A stretch of 64,000 bases of DNA from the NCBI RefSeq assembly GCF_004323735.1, contig NZ_CP036455.1:987101-1051100 (forward strand), given 5' to 3'. How positions within the stretch are numbered: position 1 is the first letter of the stretch; every line of letters starts with the position of its first letter. The notes beneath the pieces are model-generated. The model worked only from the letters and a program-made list of their open reading frames with translations. It did not search any database and was not told the DNA's origin. Positions 27,566 to 35,767 of this stretch are shown piece after piece. Source of the stretch: Streptomonospora litoralis (GTDB lineage Bacteria > Actinomycetota > Actinomycetes > Streptosporangiales > Streptosporangiaceae). A program made the translations under genes and the position numbers.

Positions 27566-27909
27566 TGACGGCCGACGACGAAGCCGGCCCGCGGCCGCCC
27601 GCCGACGACGCCGCGGCCGAGGCCCGGCGCATCGCGGAACGGGTGCGCGGGGTGCCCGGAGTCGTCCGGCTCTCGGCCGGGCCCTTCGGCACCGTGGCCA
27701 CCCCTGGACCGGGCGGCCGCGTGGACGGCGTCGCCGTGCGGGGGAGCGGTGTCGAGGTCGGCGTGGTGGTGCTGCTCGGTCGGCCGATTCCCGACGTCGC
27801 GGACGAGGTCCGCGAGACCGTGCTCGCGGCCGTCGGCGGGGGCGGGGGCCGCGAGGTCCACGTCTCGGTCGAGGACCTCGCCGAAGAAGGAAGCGGGGTA
27901 GCGACATGA
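27565..27909 (+). CDS. Asp23-like short protein
   Basis: A 114-aa protein overlapping its upstream neighbour by one base (TAATG). It has A-E-R-V-R-G-V-P-G-V-V-R-L and V-E-V-G-V-V-V-L-L-G-R-P-I-P-D-V-A-D strands recalling a compact Asp23 domain. It ends with a V-H-V-S-V-E-D-L strand. It is degenerate relative to its neighbours, and the family assignment is an inference supported by operon context. Confidence 0.7.
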   Translation: MTADDEAGPRPPADDAAAEARRIAERVRGVPGVVRLSAGPFGTVATPGPGGRVDGVAVRGSGVEVGVVVLLGRPIPDVADEVRETVLAAVGGGGGREVHVSVEDLAEEGSGVAT

Positions 27910-28142
27910 CGGACGACCGGCGGGAGTTTCGCGTCTGGGTCCGCCGGAACCACCCCGACCGCGGCGGAGACCCCGAGGTCTTCGCCGCGGGCCTCAGGCG
28001 CCGGCGCGCCGGAACGGGGGCCGGCGCGCCGGACGCCGCGGCCACCGAGGCCCACCGCGCCCCGCGCGGGCCGGTGGGCCTCATGACCGCCCTCGTCCGG
28101 CGCCGGATGCGCGCCCGCGCGGTGCGGCGCGGACTGCGGTGA
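27906..28142 (+). CDS. HPD-motif microprotein in the Asp23 cluster
   Basis: A 78-aa basic protein overlapping the previous gene by ATGA. The N-terminal R-R-N-H-P-D-R-G-G-D-P-E-V-F resembles the loop and following helix of a DnaJ J-domain, where H-P-D stimulates Hsp70 ATPase. The preceding helix is only ~12 residues long, so a full four-helix J-domain is not present. The C-terminal half is Arg-rich. It could be a minimal J-like protein or a chance similarity. Its firm place in the operon argues that it is real. Confidence 0.65.
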   Translation: MTDDRREFRVWVRRNHPDRGGDPEVFAAGLRRRRAGTGAGAPDAAATEAHRAPRGPVGLMTALVRRRMRARAVRRGLR

Positions 28143-28166
28143 GGGGCAAAGGAGAGGTGAGGGGAC

Positions 28167-28337
28167 ATGTGGCCCGTCGTCGGATTGGCCTTCGGATCGG
28201 TGCTGGGACTCGCCGGCGCCTTCGGCGGCTTCGGGGCGTTCGCCCTGGTGCTCGTCCTGGGGGTGATCGGGTTCCTCGCGGGTCGGGCCTTCGAGGGGGA
28301 GATCGACCTCGCCGAGCTGTTCACGCGCCGCGGGTGA
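28167..28337 (+). CDS. Small membrane protein, DUF2273-like
   Basis: A 56-aa protein that is mostly two hydrophobic, glycine-rich helices (about 3-22 and 24-41), with a C-terminal F-E-G-E-I-D-L-A-E-L-F amphipathic end. It resembles the DUF2273 small integral membrane proteins found beside Asp23 and AmaP genes in Firmicutes and actinobacteria. It starts 24 nt after the previous gene with GGTGAGGGG upstream and ends 6 nt before the next. Confidence 0.78.
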   Translation: MWPVVGLAFGSVLGLAGAFGGFGAFALVLVLGVIGFLAGRAFEGEIDLAELFTRRG

Positions 28338-28343
28338 GGCCCC

Positions 28344-28724
28344 GTGGCTAGCAGCGGAGTCGAGCAGCCGCCCGCGACGGCCGAGGTGCCGCGGCAGCGC
28401 ACGGCGACCGAGCCGCCGCAGGCCCGCGGGCGCACGGTCGTCGGCGCGGACGTCGTCGCCCGGATCGCGGGCCGGGCGGCCGCCGAGGTCCCCGGTGTCG
28501 TGGCCCGCCGCGGCAGGACGCGCGCCGGAGCACGCATCACCGGCAACGGCGGCACCGCGACGCTGCGGCTGCGGATCGCGGTCGGTTATCCGCGCTCCGC
28601 CCGCGAGGTCGCGCGGCGGGTGCGCGACCACACCACCCGCAGGGTGCAGGACATGACGGGGATGTCGGTGCGCCGTGTCGACATCGAGATCGCAGAGTTG
28701 GTGCGTGGTAGCCGCACGGAATGA
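28344..28724 (+). CDS. Asp23/Gls24 family protein (second full copy)
   Basis: A 126-aa protein. After a Pro/Thr-rich leader it has V-V-G-A-D-V-V-A-R-I-A-G-R-A-A-A-E-V-P-G-V. The domain closes with M-T-G-M-S-V-R-R-V-D-I-E-I-A-E-L-V. It is a paralogue of the protein at 27071-27565 and may form mixed assemblies with it. GTG start; transcription is continuous with the cluster. Confidence 0.9.
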   Translation: MASSGVEQPPATAEVPRQRTATEPPQARGRTVVGADVVARIAGRAAAEVPGVVARRGRTRAGARITGNGGTATLRLRIAVGYPRSAREVARRVRDHTTRRVQDMTGMSVRRVDIEIAELVRGSRTE

Positions 28725-28764
28725 TCCCGGCCGCCCAGGCGGACGGCGGGGAGGAGGAAGCGCT

Positions 28765-29370
28765 ATGGCAACCGTGGAAGACGCATTGAGCAGGCCGGAC
28801 CCGGCGACCGCGCGGCGCGCGAACCGCGTGGCCGTGCATACCTTCCGGCCGCGGCGATCGTGGCCCGCGCTGATCGTCGGCGTGCTGGTCCTCGGCGTCG
28901 CCGCGCTCGCGGCCGCCGAGGTCGCTTCCGCGCTGGCGGGTGCACCCATGCGCAATGCGGTCACGACCGCCGCGGACGGCTACGCCGCCGAGACGCGCTG
29001 GAGCGATCCCGTCGTGCAGGTCGCCTCGGCGGTCGCCGCGGCGATCGGCCTGCTGCTGATCCTCGCCGCGCTCGTTCCCGGCCGCGGCCGCTTCACGGCA
29101 CTGCGCACCGGCGACCCCGCGCTGGTGGTGGGGCTGTCGCGCTCGGCGCTGCGGCGCACCCTCGCCGCGGCCGCTCAGGATGTGGGCGGCGTGCGCGGCG
29201 CCCGCGTGTCGGTGGGGCGGCGGCGGGTCCGGGTTCGTATCCGCACCGACCTCCGGGACGCTCCCGAGTTGCGCGGCGAGGTCGCGTCCGCGGTGCAGCA
29301 GCGGCTGGCCGAGTTGGCGCCCGTCTACGGGTTCAAGGTGAACACGCGCGTGCGGCGGACGAAGGTGTGA
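28765..29370 (+). CDS. DUF6286 domain membrane protein
   Basis: A 201-aa protein with two membrane helices (about 32-55 and 86-108) enclosing a short external loop. A basic cytoplasmic domain (about 125-200) with V-G-L-S-R-S-A-L-R-R-T and a V-R-V-R-I-R-T-D strand follows. This fits the DUF6286 proteins that accompany Asp23/AmaP genes. The layout is similar to AmaP, suggesting a second membrane anchor. GAGGAGGAAG before the ATG is a strong ribosome site. Confidence 0.8.
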   Translation: MATVEDALSRPDPATARRANRVAVHTFRPRRSWPALIVGVLVLGVAALAAAEVASALAGAPMRNAVTTAADGYAAETRWSDPVVQVASAVAAAIGLLLILAALVPGRGRFTALRTGDPALVVGLSRSALRRTLAAAAQDVGGVRGARVSVGRRRVRVRIRTDLRDAPELRGEVASAVQQRLAELAPVYGFKVNTRVRRTKV

Positions 29371-29377
29371 GGGACGG

Positions 29378-29962
29378 ATGACGGCGGCTTCGGCCGCGCG
29401 CAGAACGGCGCGCGGGAACAGGTGGGGACTCGTCCTGGCGGGAGTGGTGCTGGTGGCGCTCGCGGTGCCGGCGCTGGCAGCGGGGCGCGGACTGCTCGGG
29501 CAGGGGGCGGCGGCGGAAGAGCTGGACGCCGTGGGAGCCGCCGGGGCCTGGCTGCCTTATGCCGTCCTGGCGGCGGCCGTCGTGGTCGGGCTGCTCGCGC
29601 TGCGCTGGATATTCGTGCAGGGGCGCACCGGCGCCGTCCGCCGACTGGTCGTCGACCCCGAATCCCGCTCGGGAACCACCGAGATGCCTGCGGGCGCCGC
29701 ACGCAGCGCCTTCGAGGAAGCGGTGGGGGAGTATGCGGGAGTACGGCGGGCGCGGCTGCGGATGACGGCCTCGGCGCGAGCGCCGCACGTCCGGCTGGAC
29801 CTCACCGTCGACGAGGACGCAGACGTCCCCGCCCTCTGGCGGCGGGTGCGCGCGGAGGCGCTGGAGGACCTGCGTTCGGCCCTGGACCTGGACGGCCTGC
29901 CGGCGGTCGTCCGGATGTCCATGGTCCCACCGCCGAAGAACCCGCGCCGCACCCTGGCCTGA
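29378..29962 (+). CDS. amaP: AmaP-like alkaline shock membrane anchor
   Basis: A 194-aa protein with two membrane helices (about 16-36 and 58-83). A cytoplasmic domain ends in a V-R-L-D-L-T-V-D-E-D-A-D-V strand and a C-terminal helix. In Staphylococcus, AmaP tethers Asp23 to the membrane; here it would anchor the products of the upstream genes. It is the last gene of the cluster, followed by a strong hairpin terminator at 29997-30039. Confidence 0.82.
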   Translation: MTAASAARRTARGNRWGLVLAGVVLVALAVPALAAGRGLLGQGAAAEELDAVGAAGAWLPYAVLAAAVVVGLLALRWIFVQGRTGAVRRLVVDPESRSGTTEMPAGAARSAFEEAVGEYAGVRRARLRMTASARAPHVRLDLTVDEDADVPALWRRVRAEALEDLRSALDLDGLPAVVRMSMVPPPKNPRRTLA

Positions 29963-29996
29963 GGCACGGCGAGGACCACGAAGACCATCGAAGGAG

Positions 29997-30039
29997 GAGC
30001 GGCGCCGGAGGCCGCCGGGGGGAGCCTCCGGCGCCGCTC
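29997..30039. terminator. Bidirectional terminator between amaP and HAD genes
   Basis: A perfect 15-bp stem: GAGCGGCGCCGGAGG at 29997-30011 pairs with 30025-30039 around a 13-nt loop. It lies between convergent genes. Three direct GATTCACGCC-type repeats follow at 30048-30080, overlapping the end of the HAD gene. Confidence 0.8.
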
Positions 30040-30073
30040 GCTCGCCGGATTCACGCCGGATTCACGCCGGGAT

Positions 30074-30766
30074 TCACGCCAGTAGTTCGGCCAGCACCGC
30101 GTCGGTGTCGCTGAGGTCGTCGAGCACGACCTCCGCGCCCGCAGCGCGCAGCCCGTCGGTCGGGACCAGGCCGGTGGCCACGGCCACGATGCGGGCGCCG
30201 CCGTGCAGAGCCGCCAGCACGTCGTTGGCACTGTCGCCGACCAGCACCGTCGTATCCGCGGTGAAGGCCGTACCGGTGGACTCCTGCACCCGCTCGCGAG
30301 CGATGCGCACGAGTTCGGGGCGGTCCATGTGGTCGTCCCCGTACGCGCCGATGGAGAGGTCGACGAACCGGTCGAGGCCGAAGGCGGCGAGCTTGCGTTC
30401 GGCGTTGCGCCGCGTGTTTCCGGTCAGCAGCGACGAGACGGTGTCCGGGTCGTCCGCGCAGTGGCGCAGGATCTCCGGAACGCCCGGCAGCACCCGGCCC
30501 CGCTGGGCGAACTCGGTGCGGCGCGCCTCGAACATCGTGTCCTGGATGCCGAGGAAGCGGGGGAAGCACGACTCGGTGGGCTTGAGCCCGTTGGCCAGTT
30601 GGGTCTCGTGGAACCACTGCCACTCGGTGCGCCCGGGGGCGTGTGTGCGGGTGTGCTCCGCCAGCCCGCTGAACTCCGCGAAGGCCGCGGCGAAGATCTC
30701 GGCGCCGAGGCCGTCGACGTCGATGAGGGTCTTGTCGATATCCCACAGCACCAGCCGCTTGCCCAC
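30074..30766 (-). CDS. HAD-family phosphatase
   Basis: A 230-aa haloacid dehalogenase-like hydrolase. Motif I is W-D-I-D-K-T-L, motif II S-S-L-L-T-G-N, and the motif IV region V-L-V-G-D-S-A-N-D. The first aspartate normally forms a phospho-aspartate; here motif I is D-I-D-K-T, with lysine where glycine is usual, as in a subset of phosphoglycolate-phosphatase-like proteins. A cap domain lies at about 15-85. The GTG at 30766 is chosen because GGGGGA lies 6 nt upstream. Substrate is unknown. Confidence 0.85.
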   Translation of the reverse strand: MGKRLVLWDIDKTLIDVDGLGAEIFAAAFAEFSGLAEHTRTHAPGRTEWQWFHETQLANGLKPTESCFPRFLGIQDTMFEARRTEFAQRGRVLPGVPEILRHCADDPDTVSSLLTGNTRRNAERKLAAFGLDRFVDLSIGAYGDDHMDRPELVRIARERVQESTGTAFTADTTVLVGDSANDVLAALHGGARIVAVATGLVPTDGLRAAGAEVVLDDLSDTDAVLAELLA

Positions 30767-30950
30767 CCGGTCCCCCTTGCCGGCCTGCCGCCGCACGCCG
30801 CTCGCTTTCGTCGGTGCCCCGCGGCCGGCGGCCGGCCGCCGGAGCGCATCCTCCGTCACGTTAGCCGACGCGGCGCCCAACCGATGCCTTCCTCCTGTCG
30901 GTGCGGGCGCGGAGTCTTGTCCGTCCCCTGCTGGACACGAGATGCCGTTC

Positions 30951-30970
30951 TGAGGATAGGCTTACCTATC
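30951..30970 (+). promoter_or_regulatory. IdeR/DmdR iron box
   Basis: TGAGGATAGGCTTACCTATC keeps the core AGGnTAGGCTnACCT of the DtxR/IdeR consensus. It lies 77 nt before the FhuF-like gene, so that gene is probably repressed when iron is plentiful. Confidence 0.8.
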
Positions 30971-31046
30971 GGCGCCTTGGTCGCAGTGGCGCCGTACCGG
31001 TGGCGCCTGCGTCCGCGCCACCGCGTCTCGCTGCGAAGGGGGGCCG

Positions 31047-31910
31047 ATGCCGGGTAGCCATCCGCTTGCCGAAGTCGTCGACTGGGTGAACGAGCGCGAC
31101 CTGTACTTCAAGACCGACCTGCTGGCCGCGCGCGACCCCGAGCCCCGGGGTGCGGAGTGGTTGCGCCTGGACCGGGTGCCCGATCGCGTCCCCGACCTGA
31201 TCGACGGCCTGGCGGCGCGGGCGTGCCAGGGCCACCGCATCGCCGCGTCGGCCTTCTTGGCCGCCGACCTGGGCCGTCAGGCGCTCACCTTCGCGGCCAT
31301 GTCGGCCTACCTCATCGGCCGGGCGCCGCGCCTGGACGCGCACCTGCTGTGGGTGCGGCTGACCGAGAGCGGCCGCCTGGACCGGATGGCCCTTCGGCAG
31401 TCCGACACCGCGGTGCTGCCCGGCGACGCCGCCGCCGACCGCCCCGGAGTGGTGACGCCGGCCTCCGAACGCGAACTGGACGCGTGGTTCGTCGGCGCCG
31501 CTGCGGCGGCCCTCGAACCCGCCGTCCACGCGGTGCGCGCCACCACCCGGTTCGGGCTGCGCCCGCAGTGGAGCATGGTCGCCGACGCCCTGCACTCGGC
31601 CCTGCTGCTGGCCTCCCACGAGGTCGGCGCCGACCAGGCCGCCGCCTGGGAGCGGGCTCGGCACATGGTCACCTGCCTCAACGGCGACCGCTCGCGCGTC
31701 GCTCCGCGCCAGCGCCCGTTCCCACTGGCACTGGCGGGCCGTCCCGCGCACCGCCCTGAGCGGATGTTCATGGTCGCCGGCGGATGCTGCTTCTACTACC
31801 GCTTCTCCGGCCAGAAGTGCGCCACGTGCCCGTTGTCCGGCGACGACGAGCGTGAAAGCAAGCTGCGCGACTACTACGAGGCACCCGCCGGCACCGCGAG
31901 TGCGTCCTAG
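31047..31910 (+). CDS. FhuF-type (2Fe-2S) ferric siderophore reductase
   Basis: A 287-aa protein whose C-terminus has G-G-C-C-F-Y-Y-R-F ... K-C-A-T-C-P-L. This four-cysteine pattern (C-C-x10-C-x2-C) binds the [2Fe-2S] cluster in FhuF. FhuF-like proteins reduce ferric siderophores in the cytoplasm to release iron. The body (about 1-240) is helical with no signal peptide. No siderophore transport gene is adjacent. The iron box at 30951-30970 supports the assignment. Confidence 0.88.
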   Translation: MPGSHPLAEVVDWVNERDLYFKTDLLAARDPEPRGAEWLRLDRVPDRVPDLIDGLAARACQGHRIAASAFLAADLGRQALTFAAMSAYLIGRAPRLDAHLLWVRLTESGRLDRMALRQSDTAVLPGDAAADRPGVVTPASERELDAWFVGAAAAALEPAVHAVRATTRFGLRPQWSMVADALHSALLLASHEVGADQAAAWERARHMVTCLNGDRSRVAPRQRPFPLALAGRPAHRPERMFMVAGGCCFYYRFSGQKCATCPLSGDDERESKLRDYYEAPAGTASAS

Positions 31911-32069
31911 CAGCGCTTCGCAACGGATTACTGGATTCCGCGCGATCCGCCCGGCTCGCTGCCGCCTGCGAAGGCGTCGGCGAGGGGCGGGCCGCCGTGG
32001 CCGCTGACCGGGATCGGTGTCCGCGGCCAGACGCACGCGACGTAGTACCACTGGCCGGTTGTGCGCGCG

Positions 32070-32105
32070 CGGGCCCCGCCGGATGTGGGGGTCCGGCGGG
32101 GCCCG
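32070..32105 (-). terminator. Terminator of the LPMO gene
   Basis: A 14-bp perfect stem: CGGGCCCCGCCGGA (32070-32083) pairs with 32092-32105 around an 8-nt loop, 38 nt past the LPMO stop. No U-tract. Confidence 0.75.
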
Positions 32106-32143
32106 GTCGTGCGGCGCGGGAACTCAGCCGATCGGTCGGCCGA

Positions 32144-32809
32144 TCAGGCGAAGTTCACGTCGCTGCAGATGTAGTAGTTCTGGTCCATGTGGGACGCCTT
32201 CCAGATCGTGAAGATCACGTGGCGCCCGTCGTAGCCCGAGGTGTTCACCTGGAAGGTGGTGTTCTCGGCCGGCGCGTAGCTGCCGGTGGTCTTGACCAGG
32301 TCCAGGTCCTCCCAGCCCAGCGGCTCGCTGGTGGGGTCGTAGCTGTTCTTGCTGACGTAGACCTTGAAGTAGTCGGCGCCGTGCTGGGCCTGGTCGTACA
32401 GGTTCATGGTGAAGTTGTCGGTGATGTCGGTGGTCTTCCACGCACCCGGCGTGTCCAGCGAGGAGTAGCGGCCGTTCTGGGTGTCGCCGCCGCTGCAGAG
32501 GTTGCCGCTGGAGACGTGGGCCTCGTGGTTGCCGTTGACGTTGTTCTTGTAGAGCCCGTTCCAGTTCCACATGGCGTTGGGGTTGTCCTGCCAGGCCTGC
32601 CAGCACATGGGGTCCTCTTGGGCCATGTTCTCATTCAGGTGGTCGTCGCCCCAGCGCTCCCAGCAGCCGTAGTTGCGGCTGGCCGGGTCGACGATCGAGC
32701 CGTGCGCGGCGGCGCTGTTCGCCAGCGGCAGCATGCAGGCCAGCGCGCCCGTGAGGGCGGCGGCGACGGTGAGGGCTCGGCGGGGGGCGGACTTTGCCGT
32801 TGCTTGCAT
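32144..32809 (-). CDS. Lytic polysaccharide monooxygenase, AA10 family
   Basis: A 221-aa secreted copper enzyme oxidatively cleaving crystalline polysaccharide. A signal peptide (about 1-35) ends S-A-A-A, so the mature protein begins H-G-S-I-V-D-P-A-S-R. The N-terminal histidine is the first half of the copper histidine brace. The second histidine is probably in N-H-E-A-H-V. The C-terminus has W-K-A-S-H-M-D-Q-N-Y-Y and C-S-D-V-N-F. It is a single catalytic domain with no carbohydrate-binding module. Start M-Q-A-T-A-K with GGAG 8 nt upstream. The CelR-like operator just upstream suggests a cellulose rather than chitin substrate. Confidence 0.95.
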   Translation of the reverse strand: MQATAKSAPRRALTVAAALTGALACMLPLANSAAAHGSIVDPASRNYGCWERWGDDHLNENMAQEDPMCWQAWQDNPNAMWNWNGLYKNNVNGNHEAHVSSGNLCSGGDTQNGRYSSLDTPGAWKTTDITDNFTMNLYDQAQHGADYFKVYVSKNSYDPTSEPLGWEDLDLVKTTGSYAPAENTTFQVNTSGYDGRHVIFTIWKASHMDQNYYICSDVNFA

Positions 32810-32851
32810 TGCGCGATCTCCGTGTTCCGGTTGGGGGAATGGCCGGTGGTT

Positions 32852-32865
32852 CGGGAGCGCTCCCA
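32852..32865 (-). promoter_or_regulatory. CelR/CebR-type operator
   Basis: The minus strand reads TGGGAGCGCTCCCG, one base off the perfect palindrome TGGGAGCGCTCCCA bound by CelR/CebR LacI-family regulators of cellulose genes in Thermobifida and Streptomyces. It lies 43 nt upstream of the LPMO start. A separate palindrome GTAACGTTAC follows at 32873-32882. Confidence 0.8.
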
Positions 32866-33047
32866 TGTAACAGTAACGTTACCCCATGGATTCGCCGAAA
32901 AACACAGTGTTTCCGATTCTGTCGGGATCGGGGCCGATAGCTTCGGTATGCAGAATCCGCTTCGCCGCAGGACAGCGGACTGCTGGGCGCGGCTCGTCCT
33001 CGTTCGATTTCTCTTGGCGGGCGACCCGCGCACAGCCCCGCTTCTCT

Positions 33048-33479
33048 GAGTCGTGTTTAAGAAGCACTGGATCGGGCCGCCGCCCATGGGCGGCCGGGCC
33101 CCGCATCTCGGGCCGCCGCGGGCCGGTCGGCGCATCTATTGCGCGGCTTGGCCCGTCTATCGCGAACTTATGGTCGCAGGTAAGCGCATTCCGCGGCCAT
33201 AAGTTCACGGTCATCGCCTTGCGTCGGGCCCGCGCCGACAACCGGGCGGCCGCCGGGCTCCGACCACCCGCGGCCGGGGCCGGCGACCACCGCCCCGACC
33301 ACCGCGGCCCCCGGCCCCGCCGGCGTCGTCGCCGTACCCGTCGGCCACCGCCACCGGCGGGCACCCGGCCCGTTGGGCACGGGCCAAGCCCCTGCCGTCC
33401 TCGGCGCCGCTTTAGACCACCCATCCACCCGGCAGACCGACAAGGCCGCCGAGCAGACGGGCGTTCTTGAACACGGCTT
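33048..33479. repeat. Intergenic repeat copy R2 with terminal inverted repeats
   Basis: A 432-bp noncoding element. The left end GAGTCGTGTTTAAGAAGC and the right end, read inward as AAGCCGTGTTCAAGAAC, are imperfect inverted repeats. It carries the 43-bp hairpin at 33164-33206. Relative to the 0.1- and 59.5-kb copies it lacks about 400 bp of the middle, joining the hairpin region straight to the CCGCGCCGACAACCGGGCGG block. Its right end abuts the fbiB stop codon. Confidence 0.78.
33164..33206. repeat. 43-bp hairpin, copy 2 of 3
   Basis: Same arms and loop length as 268-310. The loop differs by one base (GCGCATT instead of GCGTATT), shared with copy 3. Confidence 0.85.
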
Positions 33480-34796
33480 CTAGCGGACCGCCACGAAGGC
33501 GTCCGGCTCGCGCGGCGGGCGGTCCTTCGGCGGTGCGGCGGGGTGTCCCACGGCCACCGCTCCCATCGGCTGCCAGTCCGCGGGCAGCTCCAGCACGCCG
33601 CGGACGACGTCGGGGCAGAACATCGTCGAGGACACCCACGCCGAGCCCAGCCCTTCCATGGCCAGTCCCACCAGCAGGTTCTGCACTCCGGCGCCCATTG
33701 CCACCAGGAACATCGACCGCTCGGCGGTGGCCCGGCGCTCGTCCGGATAGGGGTGTGCACCGTCGGCGACCAGGCACGGCACGACAAGGTAGGGCGCCTG
33801 CCGGAGCACGTCGCCGCGGCGCGTGCGCCGGACGATCTGCTCCTCGCTGAAGCCGTCGCGGACCAGATCGGCGACCCAGGCGGCGAGCATGTCGTCCAGT
33901 AGCCGCGTGCGCGTGGCCGCGGACTCCACCAGCACGAACCGCCACGGCGTGGTGTGATGCGGCGCGGGCGCCGTGACCGCCGCGGCCACCGCCCGGCGCA
34001 CCGCCGCGGGGTCGACGGGATCGCCCGTGAACTCGCGGATCGTGCGGCGCGCGGGGACGACGTCGCGGGAGCCGTAGCGGAACATGTCGTCGTCGGCGGG
34101 CCGGACGAGCTCGGCCGCACCTGCGCCGTCCTCTTCGGTGACCAGATTCGCCAAGCCGCGCACCACGGCGACCGGTACCCCGGCGGCCTTCCCCTTGACC
34201 AGTTCGCCGGCTCCGGCGATCTCGTCGGCGACCGCGGAGAGCGTCGACTCCAGCAGGTTGCCGTAGGTGTCGGTGCTGCCGCGCAGGTCGTGCAGCGCCG
34301 CGATACCGGCCGCGCCGATGGCGACGTCGGTCTGGCCGACGCGCCAGGGCCGGCCGAACGTGTCGCTGAGCAGCACCGCCGTGCGCACGCCCAGGCGCTT
34401 GCGCAGTCCGGCCCGCAGGGCGCGCGCCGAGGCGTCGGGGTCCTCCGGCAGCAGCAGCACCCGCCCCGGTTCGACGTTGGAGGCGTCCACGCCGGCGGCC
34501 GCCATCACCAGTCCGGTGCGGGTCTGCACGATTCGGGTGCGGCCGCGGCGCGCGACCACCCGCTCGGTCTCGGCGTCGATCGCCGACTCGCGGTCAGCGG
34601 CCGCGATGCGGCCCTCCGCCTTGCTGACGATCTTGGAGGTCACCACCAGCACGTCGCCGTCGCGCAGGTCGGGTGCCGCGTCGGCGACCAGTTCCGCCAG
34701 GTCGTCTCCGGGGCGCACCTCCGGCAGGCCCGGCACTGCCGAGACGCGCAGCTCGGCGTCCGCCGCGGATGCCGAGCCCGAGGCCGTGTCGTTCAT
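33480..34796 (-). CDS. fbiB: Bifunctional F420:gamma-glutamyl ligase / dehydro-F420 reductase
   Basis: A 438-aa fusion. The CofE-like domain (about 15-245) contains [13 protein letters not shown] and S-D-T-F-G-R-P-W-R-x-G-Q-T-D-V-A-I-G; it adds the poly-glutamate tail to F420-0. The C-terminal nitroreductase-like FMN domain (about 250-438), with R-R-T-I-R-E-F-T and H-H-T-T-P-W-R-F, reduces the dehydro-F420 precursor as in Mycobacterium FbiB. The start overlaps the fbiA stop (ATGA), so the two genes are translationally coupled. The TAG stop abuts the end of repeat R2. Confidence 0.96.
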   Translation of the reverse strand: MNDTASGSASAADAELRVSAVPGLPEVRPGDDLAELVADAAPDLRDGDVLVVTSKIVSKAEGRIAAADRESAIDAETERVVARRGRTRIVQTRTGLVMAAAGVDASNVEPGRVLLLPEDPDASARALRAGLRKRLGVRTAVLLSDTFGRPWRVGQTDVAIGAAGIAALHDLRGSTDTYGNLLESTLSAVADEIAGAGELVKGKAAGVPVAVVRGLANLVTEEDGAGAAELVRPADDDMFRYGSRDVVPARRTIREFTGDPVDPAAVRRAVAAAVTAPAPHHTTPWRFVLVESAATRTRLLDDMLAAWVADLVRDGFSEEQIVRRTRRGDVLRQAPYLVVPCLVADGAHPYPDERRATAERSMFLVAMGAGVQNLLVGLAMEGLGSAWVSSTMFCPDVVRGVLELPADWQPMGAVAVGHPAAPPKDRPPREPDAFVAVR

Positions 34797-35767
34797 GACG
34801 GCTGTCCCTTCAGCTGCGCCGCGAGGTCCAAGGCGGCCCGGGCGATCGCGGCGGTCGCCTCGGGGTCGCTCATGTACAGCGGCAGTGAGCGCACGGCGAC
34901 GCCGTCCACATGCGTGTGCTCGTCGGCCTTGTCCACCAGCCAGCCGTCCAGCAGGGCGGGCCCGTAGTGCTCGGCCACCGCTTGGGCGCTGGTCTCGACC
35001 CCGATGGCCTTCAGGCAGGCATCGGCCATCCCGCGGACCGGAGCGTCGCCGATGATGGGGGAGACGCCGACCACGGTGGTGCGCTCCAGTGCCTCCCGGA
35101 TGCCGGGCACCGCGAGGACCGAGCCGATGCTGACGACCGGGTTGGACGGCGGCAGCAGCACGGCGTCGGCTTCATCGATCGCCTCCAGCACGCCGGGCGC
35201 CGGAGCCGCGTCTTCGGCGCCGATCCCCGTGATCTCCCGCGCCGGGAGCGCGGCGCGGTACCGGATCCACCACTCCTGGAAGTGGATGGCCCGCCGGCCC
35301 CCGGGTTCGTCGTCGACGACCACGTGGGTCTCGACGCGGTCGTCTGTCATGGGCAGCAGGCGCACCCCGGGCCGCCAGCGGTCGCACAGTGCCGCGGTGA
35401 CCGCGGAAAGGGGGTAGCCCGCCGCCATCATCTGCGCCCGCACGATGTGGGTGGCCGTGTCGCGGTCCCCCAGCCCGAACCAGGTGGGCTGCATGCCGTA
35501 GGCCGCCAACTCCTCCTTGACGGTGAACGACTCGGCGGCGCGCCCCCACCCCTGTTCCTCGTTGATGCCGCCGCCGAGGGTGTACATCACAGTGTCCAGA
35601 TCCGGACAAATGCGCAGACCGAAAAGAGTGATGTCATCGCCCGTGTTTCCGATGACCGTGATGGCCGGGTCGGTGCCGGTCGGTTCGGCTCCCACTCCCA
35701 GTGCCGCCTGCAGCCCGCGCAGGAAGCGCGCGCCCCCGATACCGCCTGCCGGTACGACTATCCGCAT
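34793..35767 (-). CDS. fbiA: 2-phospho-L-lactate/phosphoenolpyruvate transferase (CofD)
   Basis: A 324-aa enzyme joining the PEP- or lactate-derived moiety to FO in F420 biosynthesis. The N-terminus [16 protein letters not shown] is the nucleotide-binding loop. V-I-G-N-T-G-D-D and P-P-S-N-P-V-V-S-I are further family motifs. The start is set at M-R-I-V-V; the frame stays open upstream but without family similarity. It leads a two-gene operon with fbiB. Confidence 0.96.
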   Translation of the reverse strand: MRIVVPAGGIGGARFLRGLQAALGVGAEPTGTDPAITVIGNTGDDITLFGLRICPDLDTVMYTLGGGINEEQGWGRAAESFTVKEELAAYGMQPTWFGLGDRDTATHIVRAQMMAAGYPLSAVTAALCDRWRPGVRLLPMTDDRVETHVVVDDEPGGRRAIHFQEWWIRYRAALPAREITGIGAEDAAPAPGVLEAIDEADAVLLPPSNPVVSIGSVLAVPGIREALERTTVVGVSPIIGDAPVRGMADACLKAIGVETSAQAVAEHYGPALLDGWLVDKADEHTHVDGVAVRSLPLYMSDPEATAAIARAALDLAAQLKGQPS

